Source: Candidatus Dechloromonas phosphorivorans (GTDB taxonomy: Bacteria; Pseudomonadota; Gammaproteobacteria; Burkholderiales; Rhodocyclaceae). From it: a stretch of DNA of 64,000 bases. Location of the stretch: NCBI GenBank assembly GCA_016714975.1, contig JADKBR010000021.1, positions 1 through 64,000 of the forward strand. Reading direction: 5' to 3'. A model generated the notes under the pieces. That model did not search any database and was not told where the DNA came from. It saw nothing but the letters and a program-made list of their open reading frames with translations. Each line of letters opens with the position of its first letter. Positions within the stretch are counted from its first letter, which is position 1. The position numbers and the translations under genes are program-made. Shown here one piece after another: positions 45,225-53,120 of this stretch.

Positions 45225-46451
45225 ATGGCGTTAATTGTTCAAAAATACGGCGGCACCTCGGTGGGCAACCCCGAACGCATCAGGAACGTCGCCCGGCGTA
45301 TTGCCAGCTTCCAGGCGCAAGGTCACCAGGTCGTGGTCGTCGTATCCGCGATGAGTGGCGAAACCAACCGGCTGATTGCGCTGGCCAAGGAAGTGCAGGC
45401 CAATCCCGATCCGCGCGAACTGGATATGGTGATGTCCACCGGCGAGCAGGTCACCATCGGGCTGCTGGCCATGGCGCTCAAGGGTGCCGGCTGCGAAGCC
45501 AGGAGCTACACCGGCGGCCAGGTCAAAGTGCTGACCGACAGCACCTTCACCAAGGCGCGCATTCTGTCGATCGACGAAGCCAAAATGCGCCACGATCTCG
45601 ATGCTGGCAACGTCATCGTCGTCGCTGGTTTCCAAGGTGTCGATGCTGACGGCAACATCACGACGTTGGGCCGTGGCGGTTCCGATACCTCGGCCGTCGC
45701 GCTGGCCGCCGCGCTGAAGGCTGACGAATGCCAGATCTACACCGACGTCGATGGCGTCTACACGACCGATCCACGCGTTGTCCCAGAAGCGCGGAAGCTC
45801 GAAACCATCACCTTCGAGGAGATGCTGGAAATGGCCAGCCTGGGCTCCAAGGTGCTGCAGATCCGCTCAGTCGAATTCGCCGGCAAGTACAAGGTCAAAT
45901 TGCGCGTTCTTTCCAGCTTTGAGGATGAAGGGGAAGGCACGCTGATCACCGTTGAGGAAGAAAGAAACATGGAACAACCGATCATTTCCGGTATCGCCTT
46001 CAACCGCGACGAAGCCAAGTTGACCATGCTCGGCGTGCCGGACAAGCCAGGCGTCGCCTACCAGATACTGGGCGCCATTGCCGAGGCCAACATCGACGTC
46101 GACATGATCATCCAGAATGTCGGCCACGACGGCACGACCGACGTATCCTTCACCGTCAACCGCGGCGATTTCGCCAAAGCGACGGCCATTCTCGAAGGTG
46201 TCAAGGCAACGCTCGGCGCACGCGAAATCACCGGCGACAACAAGATCTGCAAGGTCTCTGCCGTCGGCGTAGGCATGCGCTCGCACCCGGGTGTCGCGAG
46301 CCAGATGTTCAAGGCACTGGCAGACGAAGGCATCAACATCAAGATGATTTCCACGTCCGAGATCAAGATCTCTGTCGTCCTCGACGAAAAATACCTCGAA
46401 CTGGCCGTTCGTGTGCTGCACCGCACGTTTGGGCTCGATCAACAAGTTTGA
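45225..46451 (+). CDS. lysC: Aspartate kinase
   Basis: This 408-residue monofunctional aspartate kinase phosphorylates aspartate, the first step toward lysine, threonine and methionine. The opening ALIVQKYGGTSVGNPERI holds the kinase Lys and glycine loop. Other blocks are VVSAMSGETNRL and TTLGRGGSDTSAVALAA near residue 145. The last 140 residues carry two ACT domains (for example EEINI-like GIAFNRDEAKLTMLGVPDKPG and VGVGMRSHPGVASQMFKAL), the usual allosteric sites. Homologs may carry an internal beta-subunit start, which I cannot confirm here. Strong stem-loops flank it. Confidence 0.95.
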   Translation: MALIVQKYGGTSVGNPERIRNVARRIASFQAQGHQVVVVVSAMSGETNRLIALAKEVQANPDPRELDMVMSTGEQVTIGLLAMALKGAGCEARSYTGGQVKVLTDSTFTKARILSIDEAKMRHDLDAGNVIVVAGFQGVDADGNITTLGRGGSDTSAVALAAALKADECQIYTDVDGVYTTDPRVVPEARKLETITFEEMLEMASLGSKVLQIRSVEFAGKYKVKLRVLSSFEDEGEGTLITVEEERNMEQPIISGIAFNRDEAKLTMLGVPDKPGVAYQILGAIAEANIDVDMIIQNVGHDGTTDVSFTVNRGDFAKATAILEGVKATLGAREITGDNKICKVSAVGVGMRSHPGVASQMFKALADEGINIKMISTSEIKISVVLDEKYLELAVRVLHRTFGLDQQV

Positions 46452-46454
46452 CCG

Positions 46455-46486
46455 GAAGGCGCGGAGGCTATATCATCCGCGCCTTC
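46455..46486 (+). terminator. Hairpin after lysC
   Basis: GAAGGCGCGGA and TCCGCGCCTTC are perfect 11-base inverted repeats separated by a 10-base loop. They begin four bases after the lysC stop. No T-run follows, so termination efficiency is uncertain. The tRNA gene begins 17 bases further on. Confidence 0.6.
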
Positions 46487-46502
46487 GTTGAAGTATGGAT
46501 CC

Positions 46503-46596
46503 GGAGACGTGGCCGAGAGGTCGAAGGCACTCCCCTGCTAAGGGAGCATACGGGCATAAACCTGTATCGAGGGTTCGAATCCCTCCGTCTCCGCCA
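46503..46596 (+). tRNA. tRNA-Ser (GCU)
   Basis: This 94-base gene includes an encoded CCA end. The acceptor stem is GGAGACG paired with CGTCTCC. The anticodon stem CTCCC/GGGAG presents GCT, reading serine AGC/AGU. A long variable arm (CATACGGGCATAAACCTGTATC region) is typical of class II tRNA-Ser. The T-arm has GGTTCGAATCC. Confidence 0.95.
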
Positions 46597-46605
46597 AGAT
46601 AGCCG

Positions 46606-46637
46606 AAAGCCCTGATTACTCAGGGCTTTTTGCTTTT
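46606..46637 (+). terminator. Intrinsic terminator after tRNA-Ser
   Basis: AAAGCCCTGA and TCAGGGCTTT form a ten-base-pair stem with a TTAC loop. It is followed by TTTGCTTTTT. It starts nine bases after the encoded CCA end. Confidence 0.85.
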
Positions 46638-46663
46638 TCTGCCGAAATTGTTGGCAAGTATCA

Positions 46664-46966
46664 TCATACAAGTGGTGGTTGTAATAAACCTTTGTCGGTA
46701 TGGAAGCCGTGAATCACGAACGGGACGGTTTGCGGAAGGGCTTCCAGCACCGGGATGAGGAAGGCTTCGCTGATGCGCTCGCAGATGGCGACGCCGTCGT
46801 ACTGGGTGATGCAATCGACGGCATTGATCTGATACCCCCCTTTGATGCAGTCCTGATCGAAGCGGTGCACGTTATCCGCACCCAGGTAGCCAAGGTGGTT
46901 GTTCGGCAGCGGCGCTCTGCGTTCGCCGAAGCGGCATCGCTGGAGGTTTTCATGGGCCCATCTCAA
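46664..46966 (-). pseudogene. Integrase-type transposase fragment
   Basis: A frame of about 100 codons matches the catalytic-core region of an rve/integrase transposase, with GYLGADNVHRFDQDCIKGGY, AVDCITQYDGVAICERISEA and FVIHGFHTDKG. The family pattern has a similar DTVH-type motif, IKGVYHINAVDC and GFHSDNGSE. The upstream DNA-binding domains and the last catalytic Glu region are missing. The fragment lies just beyond the tRNA-Ser terminator on the opposite strand and overlaps the HMA gene end by four bases. It is certainly a truncated element. Confidence 0.75.
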
Positions 46967-47175
46967 ATCAGCAGGACGGCCGGATAGCCCGCGTCCTCGA
47001 TTGCCTGCACAATATCACCCGGCTCGATGAGACGCCCGTACTCAACAATGGCTTCGGACTTCTCCAACAAGACCTCGATATGGCCGATATGAGGCAAGTC
47101 CTGAATCGCATTGGCGACGGTACGTACGCAATTCTCGCCCTTCATGCCGCTGATTTTGATGATGAGTGTGTCCAT
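46963..47175 (-). CDS. HMA-like small protein with altered metal motif
   Basis: This 70-residue protein has the fold signature of a heavy-metal-associated domain: TLIIKISGMKGENCVRTVAN at the start, HIEVLLEKSEAIVEYGRL in the middle and IVQAIEDAGYPAVLL at the end. Normal HMA domains bind copper or similar metals with GMxCxxC. Here the first Cys position is Gly13, leaving only Cys16. It may be a weak or altered metallochaperone. ATG 47175 is preferred over the in-frame opening at 47199. No copper ATPase is encoded beside it. Confidence 0.75.
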   Translation of the reverse strand: MDTLIIKISGMKGENCVRTVANAIQDLPHIGHIEVLLEKSEAIVEYGRLIEPGDIVQAIEDAGYPAVLLI

Positions 47176-47987
47176 GGACCGAGAGTCTAGCCCGAACACG
47201 TCTGCGAAGTAGTGCTAAGTCATCGATCGGCGTGATTGTTGACGCTAAAGATGGCGGGGCACGTGGGTGGTATAGCGCTATGAATTTGAGCAACTGCCGG
47301 ATTTGCCACTGACACTGTGGTTGCCGACAACTGCGATTGAGCGTCTATGATCCCAGCTACACTGGATCGCGGTGTCAGACAGTTTGTTTTGGCATCCGTT
47401 CTGGCCCGCCAGTAACACAGCGCAAGACCAGTCTCTGACCGGACGATACCCCCGCTGAGCCCCGCGCCCTGTGGGGTTTTCGTTTCTGCCTGTTGTTCGC
47501 AGAGGTTATCAATGTCGAGTTCGATCGGGCGCTGGCCACAAAGCCGACGATCTCTCGCGAGATCGTTGGCGGCGGCATTTCAACCAGTTCGGAAAGCTGC
47601 ATCCTGTTTTGGGTAATCGGTTCATTCCTCAGCAGGTGTTGGGTTCGCAAATCCAACCTTGCCGTAGTTCTCCGGTGGCCCACTGATCGTGCCGGCCATG
47701 CAGAGCCTGCAGGCCCCCCCAAGGCCCCCCGGGCCCAAGACCTTAAGCTCGACGCCACCCGGCGGGACAACGCCGTATCGGGATCACCAAACCGTCAAGG
47801 ACAAACCCATCACTCTGCAAGCAATCTGAAGAAAGCTGGTAGCATAACCAGCGCCCTATGAGAAGACGATAAGCCGTGGGAACCTCAAAGCAACTGCGCT
47901 TGTTTTCCGAGACTTTCCATTGCCGGGCCGAATGAGTCGGGGTCCGCGATGGCCAAGACACGACAAGGATATCTGGGCATTGGCATA
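47176..47987. other. Spacer of about 810 bases with no recognised gene
   Basis: The region between the HMA-like gene and rarA contains several short frames on both strands that I cannot match to any family. A short GC hairpin, CCCCGC/GTGGGG followed by TTTTCG, lies near 47465-47484. Together with the transposase fragment next door this may be degraded mobile-element DNA, but nothing diagnostic is visible. Confidence 0.5.
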
Positions 47988-49298
47988 TTGAGCGATTTGT
48001 TCTCCCAAGACACGGTTCACCGAAATGCCCCGCTGGCAGAGCAACTGCGTCCGCAAACGCCGGACGAGGTGATCGGCCAGATGCACCTGCTTGGGCCGGG
48101 CAAGCCGCTGCGCCTGGCGTTTGAATCCGGTCAGCCGCATTCATTGATCCTCTGGGGCCCTCCGGGGGTCGGCAAGACGACGCTGGCGCGGATGATGGCA
48201 ACACAGTTCCAGTGCGAGTTCATCGCCCTATCGGCGGTGTTTTCCGGGATCAAGGAGGTGCGCGAGGCGGTGGCGCAGGCCGAGATGTGGCGCGACCAGG
48301 GACGGCGGACCATTCTCTTCGTCGATGAAATCCACCGCTTCAACAAGGCGCAGCAGGACGGTTTCCTGCCTTTCGTCGAGTCGGGCCTGCTGACCTTCAT
48401 CGGCGCGACGACCGAGAATCCTTCCTTTGAAGTCAATTCCGCCTTGCTCTCGCGGGTCTCGGTCTACGTGCTTAAATCGCTCGATGTGGCCGAGTTGGGT
48501 CAGCTGTTCGACCGAGCCTGCGAGCAGGCGCTGGTCGACCTGAGCTTCGATGTCGCGGCCCGAGAGCGGCTGGTCGGGCTAGCCGATGGCGATGCGCGGC
48601 GGCTGCTAAACCTGCTCGAACAGATCCGCATCGCAGCGCATACGGCGGGTCTTGTCGCGGTCGACGGCCAAATGGTAGAGAAAACCGTGGCGCAGAACCT
48701 GCGCCGCTTCGACAAGGGGGGTGATGCCTTCTACGACCAGATTTCGGCTCTCCACAAGTCCGTGCGCGGCTCGCATCCGGACGCCGCCCTCTACTGGCTG
48801 ATCCGTATGCTCGACGGCGGCGCCGACCCGCGCTACCTGGCCCGGCGGATTATCCGCATGGCCTGGGAAGACATCGGCCTGGCCGATCCGCGCGCCATGC
48901 AGATGGCCAATGATGCAGCCGCTACCTACGAGCGCCTCGGGTCGCCCGAAGGCGAACTGGCGCTGGGGCAGGCGGTGATCTACCTGGCGGTCGCCGCCAA
49001 GTCGAATGCCGGCTACAACGCCTTTAACGCGGCCCGCGCCTTCGTGAAACAGGACGGGTCGAGGCCGGTGCCGGTGCACCTGCGCAACGCGCCGACCAAA
49101 TTGATGAAGGAACTCGGCTACGGCAAGGAATACCGCTACGCGCACGACGAGCCGGAAGCCTACGCCGCCGGCGAAACCTACCTGCCCGACGGCATGGCTG
49201 AGCCGGGCTGGTACGAGCCGACCCCACGCGGGCTGGAAGGCAAGATCGGCGAAAAGCTGGCGCACCTGCGCGAACTCGACCGGAAGGCGAAGAAGTAG
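47988..49298 (+). CDS. rarA: Replication-associated recombination protein RarA
   Basis: This 436-residue AAA+ ATPase acts at stalled replication forks. Walker A WGPPGVGKTTLARMMA is near residue 56 and Walker B RTILFVDEIHRFNKAQQDGF near 105. The arginine-finger region ATTENPSFEVNSALLSR is near 137, and the C-terminal tetramerisation region includes YNAFNAARAFV. I chose TTG 47988 (LSDLFSQDT), because homologs begin with SDLF just before the APLAEQLRP block; ATG 47949 is also possible. It shares one base with the next gene. Confidence 0.9.
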   Translation: MSDLFSQDTVHRNAPLAEQLRPQTPDEVIGQMHLLGPGKPLRLAFESGQPHSLILWGPPGVGKTTLARMMATQFQCEFIALSAVFSGIKEVREAVAQAEMWRDQGRRTILFVDEIHRFNKAQQDGFLPFVESGLLTFIGATTENPSFEVNSALLSRVSVYVLKSLDVAELGQLFDRACEQALVDLSFDVAARERLVGLADGDARRLLNLLEQIRIAAHTAGLVAVDGQMVEKTVAQNLRRFDKGGDAFYDQISALHKSVRGSHPDAALYWLIRMLDGGADPRYLARRIIRMAWEDIGLADPRAMQMANDAAATYERLGSPEGELALGQAVIYLAVAAKSNAGYNAFNAARAFVKQDGSRPVPVHLRNAPTKLMKELGYGKEYRYAHDEPEAYAAGETYLPDGMAEPGWYEPTPRGLEGKIGEKLAHLRELDRKAKK

Positions 49299-49873
49299 TG
49301 GACATGGCGCAAACGATCGCCCTTTCCGCCGGCCTCGCCTGGGCCAGCGGGTTGCGGCTCTATCTGGTGGTGTTCCTGGCCGGGGCGCTGTCCCACCTCG
49401 GTTATCTGCACCTGCCGTCGACCCTCGACGTGCTGCAGAATCCGCTGGTCATTGGCGTCGCCGGGGTCATGGCCTTCGCCGAGCTGATCGCCGACAAGGT
49501 GCCGGCCTTCGATTCGGTGTGGGACGGCTTCCAGACCTTCATCCGCATTCCGGCGGGGGCGCTGCTGGCGGCCTTCGCGCTGGGTGAGGTCGATCCGGCG
49601 TGGATGGTGGCGGCCGGGCTGATCGGCGGCACGATTACCGCCGGCACGCACTTCGCCAAGGCCGGCAGCCGGCTGGCGATCAACACCTCGCCCGAGCCGT
49701 TCTCCAACTGGATCGCCTCGTTCGGCGAGGAGGGCATGGTACTCGCCGGCCTGTGGGCGATGCTCGCCTCGCCGCTGGTGTTTCTCGGCTTGCTGGCGGT
49801 GTTCCTGCTGCTTGCCGGATTCGTGCTCTACAAGCTCTGGGGCCTGCTGGGCCGCCTGTTGCGTCGCGTATAA
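49298..49873 (+). CDS. DUF4126 domain-containing membrane protein
   Basis: This 191-residue protein has a GTG start at 49298 sharing a base with the rarA stop (ATG two codons further on). It has four to five hydrophobic segments, with the family-like opening TIALSAGLAWASGLRLYLVV and the later AGLIGGTITAGTHFAKAGSR near residue 105. Function is unknown. It sits between rarA and serS and is probably co-transcribed with them. Confidence 0.85.
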   Translation: MDMAQTIALSAGLAWASGLRLYLVVFLAGALSHLGYLHLPSTLDVLQNPLVIGVAGVMAFAELIADKVPAFDSVWDGFQTFIRIPAGALLAAFALGEVDPAWMVAAGLIGGTITAGTHFAKAGSRLAINTSPEPFSNWIASFGEEGMVLAGLWAMLASPLVFLGLLAVFLLLAGFVLYKLWGLLGRLLRRV

Positions 49874-49926
49874 TTTCGGGTTTTCGGCCGCCTGTCGCGG
49901 TCGACCGCCGGAAAACAGGAAAAACC

Positions 49927-51213
49927 ATGCTCGACATCCAGCAGCTCCGCTCCAACCTCGATGCCGTCGCCGGGGGGCTCGCCAGGCGCGGCAAGCCGAT
50001 CGACTTTTCCGGATTCACGGCGCTGGAAGCCGAGCGCAAGACACTGCAGACGCGCACGCAGGAACTGCAGGCGCAGCGCAACAGCCTGTCGAAGCAGATC
50101 GGCATGCTCAAGGGGCAGGGCAAGGATGCCTCCGGGGTGATGGCCCAGGTCGGCGCCCTCGGCGACGAGCTGAAAGTCTCGGAGCTTCGCCTCGGCGAAT
50201 TGCTGGAAAAGTTCAACGCCATCCTCGCGACGCTGCCGAACATTCCCGATGAATCTGTGCCGGACGGCGACGACGAGTCCGCCAACGTCGAGATCAGGCG
50301 CTGGGGCACCCCGCGTACTTTCGATTTTCCGGTCAAGGATCACACCGATGTCGGCGAGGCGCTCGGCCAGCTCGATTTCGCCACCGCCGCCAAGATTTCC
50401 GGCTCGCGTTTCTCGCTGTTGAAGGGCGGCGTCGCCCGCCTGCACCGGGCGCTCGCCCAGTTCATGCTCGACACACACACCGCCGAGCACGGCTATACCG
50501 AGGTCTATGCGCCCTATCTGGTCAATGCCGCCAGCCTGTTCGGCACCGGCCAGTTGCCCAAGTTCGAGGAAGACCTGTTCAAGGTGCTGCGCGGCGAGCA
50601 GGAACCGCTCTACCTGATCCCCACCGCCGAAGTGCCGGTGACCAACATCGTGCGCGACGAGATTCTCGCCGCCGAGGGGCTGCCGCTCAAGTTCGTCTGC
50701 CACACGCCGTGCTTCCGTTCCGAGGCCGGTTCCGGCGGGCGCGACGTGCGCGGCATGATCCGCCAGCATCAGTTCGACAAAGTCGAACTCGTGCAAATCG
50801 TCCATCCCGAGCAGTCGACCGCGGCACACGAAGAACTGACCCGCCACGCCGAAGTCATCCTCGAAAAGCTGGAACTCCCTTACCGCCGTGTCGTGTTGTG
50901 CACCGGCGACATGGGTTTTTCCAGCCAGAAGACCTACGATCTCGAAGTCTGGCTGCCGGCGCAGAACGCCTATCGCGAGATTTCGTCGTGCTCCAACTTT
51001 GGCGCCTTCCAGGCCCGGCGCATGCAGGCGCGTTTCCGCAACGACAGGAACAAGACCGAGCTTTGCCATACGCTGAATGGTTCCGGCCTGGCGGTGGGCC
51101 GCACGCTGGTGGCGATCCTCGAAAACAACCAGCAGGCCGACGGAAGTGTGACCATACCCGCCGCGCTGCGTCCTTACATGGGCGGGCTGGAGAAGCTCAG
51201 CGCTTCAGTTTGA
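49927..51213 (+). CDS. serS: Serine--tRNA ligase
   Basis: This 428-residue class II synthetase charges tRNA-Ser, two genes for which lie within 4 kb. The N-terminal coiled-coil arm (about 27-100) recognises the long variable arm of the tRNA. Class II motif 2 appears as CFRSEAGSGGRDVRGMIRQH near residue 262. Motif 3 is LNGSGLAVGRTLVAILENNQ near 383. I chose ATG 49927, preceded by GGAAAACAGG; an upstream in-frame extension to 49600 overlaps the DUF4126 gene. The end overlaps the convergent mltF by 17 bases. Confidence 0.96.
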   Translation: MLDIQQLRSNLDAVAGGLARRGKPIDFSGFTALEAERKTLQTRTQELQAQRNSLSKQIGMLKGQGKDASGVMAQVGALGDELKVSELRLGELLEKFNAILATLPNIPDESVPDGDDESANVEIRRWGTPRTFDFPVKDHTDVGEALGQLDFATAAKISGSRFSLLKGGVARLHRALAQFMLDTHTAEHGYTEVYAPYLVNAASLFGTGQLPKFEEDLFKVLRGEQEPLYLIPTAEVPVTNIVRDEILAAEGLPLKFVCHTPCFRSEAGSGGRDVRGMIRQHQFDKVELVQIVHPEQSTAAHEELTRHAEVILEKLELPYRRVVLCTGDMGFSSQKTYDLEVWLPAQNAYREISSCSNFGAFQARRMQARFRNDRNKTELCHTLNGSGLAVGRTLVAILENNQQADGSVTIPAALRPYMGGLEKLSASV

Positions 51214-52633
51214 GGCCGGGGCCGCTGCCCTGCATGCCGACCATGTTCTCGACGCGCGTTGAAACTGTCTGGTACGGCGGTTCATAGCGGACGAGGATGT
51301 CGTGGTAAGCGCGAATGTTCTCGACCAGAAGAACAGCCTCGCCACCGCGTGCGCGGCTGGATTTCACCTTTTCGTAATATTTCGGCTGGGCCAGCAGGGG
51401 CAGGATCTGTTTCATTTCGTACCACGCGGCCGGATCGGCCCCCTGTAGTTTCGCCAGCGCCCGGGCCGCATTGAAATTGCCGGGGCCGATGTTGTAAGCG
51501 GCGAGCGCCAGCCAGGTGCGATCGGGTTCGGGGACATCCGCGGGTTGCATGTCCTTGAGCAGGCTCAGGTAGCGCGCGCCGCCCAGGATGCTTTCGCGTG
51601 GGTCGAGGCGGTTGCCGATGCCGAGGCGGTCCGCAGTTTCCTCGGTGAGCATCATGATGCCGCGTACACCGGTCGGGCTGGTGGCTTCCGGGTCCCAGTT
51701 TGATTCGTGGTAAGCGACTGCGGCGATCAGACGCCAGTCGATTCCGGAAACCGTCTGAGCCGACTGGAAGTGCTTTTTCAGCTTGGGCAGTACGGTTTCC
51801 ATGCGACCCAGGAAGCTCACGATATCCCCTTGCTTGAGGCGGCGCACATGCCCGAAATAGCGGTCCTCGATCTTCAGCAGCGTGCCGTCGCGCTGCGCCC
51901 GTTCGACGAAGGCGCTGAGACGAGCCAGCAACTCAGCGTTGGGGTGGGTTCCCAGCCGCCAGACCACGGGGTGGTTCTCGTTCAGTTCCAGCGTCGCCTG
52001 CAGTGAAGGAATGAACTGCGCGGCAATCTGGGTCAGTGTCGAATCGATGGCGACCAGTTCGAACTTCCGTTTGCCGAGCGATTCGAGCAGGCTGAAGAGA
52101 TCGCCGTCCTTGTATTCGATGACCTGCAGGTCGGGCATCCGCTTCTGGAGCTCGCGCAGCGTGGCCAGTTGCCGCGAGCCGGGCATCACGACCACCGTTC
52201 GCCCGCGCAGGTCGCCCATGTCGTCGAGCGGCAGCGACGCTTCATGCTGAAGGAGCACATCGCTGGTTTGCAATATTGGTGGCGTCGATTTTTCGCGGGT
52301 GTCCGCAGGCATGGGCAGCCATGCCGCGGCAAGATGAGCCTTGCCCGCATCGAGCGCGGCTTCGATTTCGTCCGGAGGCACGACCTCATACTTCACGCCG
52401 ACCCCGAGTTCCTGGGCAAAGGCTTCGATCAGATCGTGCTCAAGGCCGACCACGGTTCCCTTGTCATCCAGAAAATAGGTGAGTGGTCCCGTGCTGGTGA
52501 CGACGACCAGATCATGCTGGGCCGGGGTCGGGAAGGGCAACGGCCGCTTCAGGGCCAACGGTGCTGCCTGCTCGCCGCATCCCGCGAAGAACAGTGGAAG
52601 CAGCACGATCATCAAGTTCTTGAACCAGCGCAT
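51197..52633 (-). CDS. mltF: Membrane-bound lytic murein transglycosylase F
   Basis: This 478-residue lipoprotein has lipobox FFAGCGEQ (Cys near residue 18). An N-terminal solute-binding-like regulatory domain spans about 40-260 (for example GLEHDLIEAFAQELGVGVKY). A C-terminal SLT domain has the catalytic Glu in AVAYHESNWDPEATSPTG near residue 308 and WLALAAYNIGPGNFNAARAL. It degrades peptidoglycan with formation of 1,6-anhydro products. ATG 52633 begins the signal peptide; a longer in-frame opening would run through the tRNA-Ser gene upstream and is rejected. Confidence 0.92.
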   Translation of the reverse strand: MRWFKNLMIVLLPLFFAGCGEQAAPLALKRPLPFPTPAQHDLVVVTSTGPLTYFLDDKGTVVGLEHDLIEAFAQELGVGVKYEVVPPDEIEAALDAGKAHLAAAWLPMPADTREKSTPPILQTSDVLLQHEASLPLDDMGDLRGRTVVVMPGSRQLATLRELQKRMPDLQVIEYKDGDLFSLLESLGKRKFELVAIDSTLTQIAAQFIPSLQATLELNENHPVVWRLGTHPNAELLARLSAFVERAQRDGTLLKIEDRYFGHVRRLKQGDIVSFLGRMETVLPKLKKHFQSAQTVSGIDWRLIAAVAYHESNWDPEATSPTGVRGIMMLTEETADRLGIGNRLDPRESILGGARYLSLLKDMQPADVPEPDRTWLALAAYNIGPGNFNAARALAKLQGADPAAWYEMKQILPLLAQPKYYEKVKSSRARGGEAVLLVENIRAYHDILVRYEPPYQTVSTRVENMVGMQGSGPGLKLKR

Positions 52634-52665
52634 GCGTTGTTTTGTGCTATTATCCGGCCCGCTCC

Positions 52666-52758
52666 GGAGAGGTACCGAAGTGGCCATAACGGCGCCGACT
52701 CGAAATCGGATGGTCAGAGAAATCTGGCACATGGGTTCGAATCCCATCCTCTCCGCCA
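52666..52758 (+). tRNA. tRNA-Ser (CGA)
   Basis: This 93-base gene ends in an encoded CCA. The acceptor stem GGAGAGG pairs with CCTCTCC. The anticodon loop GACTCGAAATC presents CGA, reading serine UCG. It has the long variable arm of class II tRNAs and a GGTTCGAATCC T-arm. It lies 32 bases upstream of, and opposite to, mltF. Confidence 0.95.
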
Positions 52759-53120
52759 ATCCTTGCTTCTCCAGCGGTCACGCGGAGCCGCAGCGTTGTG
52801 CCGAGTACAGCCACCTGCCGTGTCCGCCCAAGTGAATGATACACGTGCGCTACGCAACCGTGACAGGCGGTCTCCCACCAAACTTGATCCGTCGTGCGGT
52901 TTGCGCTGGTTCGGTTGGCAGCCGCCAACGCGCCAAGCCTTGATGAATGGTGCGCCCTTGGCCAAAACGCGTGAATGCAGGGTTTCTCTTCCCCGCGCTG
53001 TTCAACTTTCTCAACCAGGGTTTATAGTGATCGCGTGTGGGGTTTCCGAGCCGCAAGCCTGGCTGGCTTGGAGGCTTTCCGGCAAGACCCGAATTAGCCT
53101 TCTCCAGCCATGAGGTCAGA
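52759..53120. other. Spacer of about 360 bases before the AidB-like gene
   Basis: No gene, terminator or family-matching frame is evident between the tRNA-Ser and the acyl-CoA dehydrogenase. The last 100 bases presumably hold its promoter. GAGGTCAGA directly precedes the chosen ATG at 53121. Confidence 0.5.

Noticed and set aside
47375..47861. Two overlapping 120-130-codon frames in the spacer before rarA
   Set aside because: Neither strand gives a recognisable protein; composition is Ser/Arg-rich.
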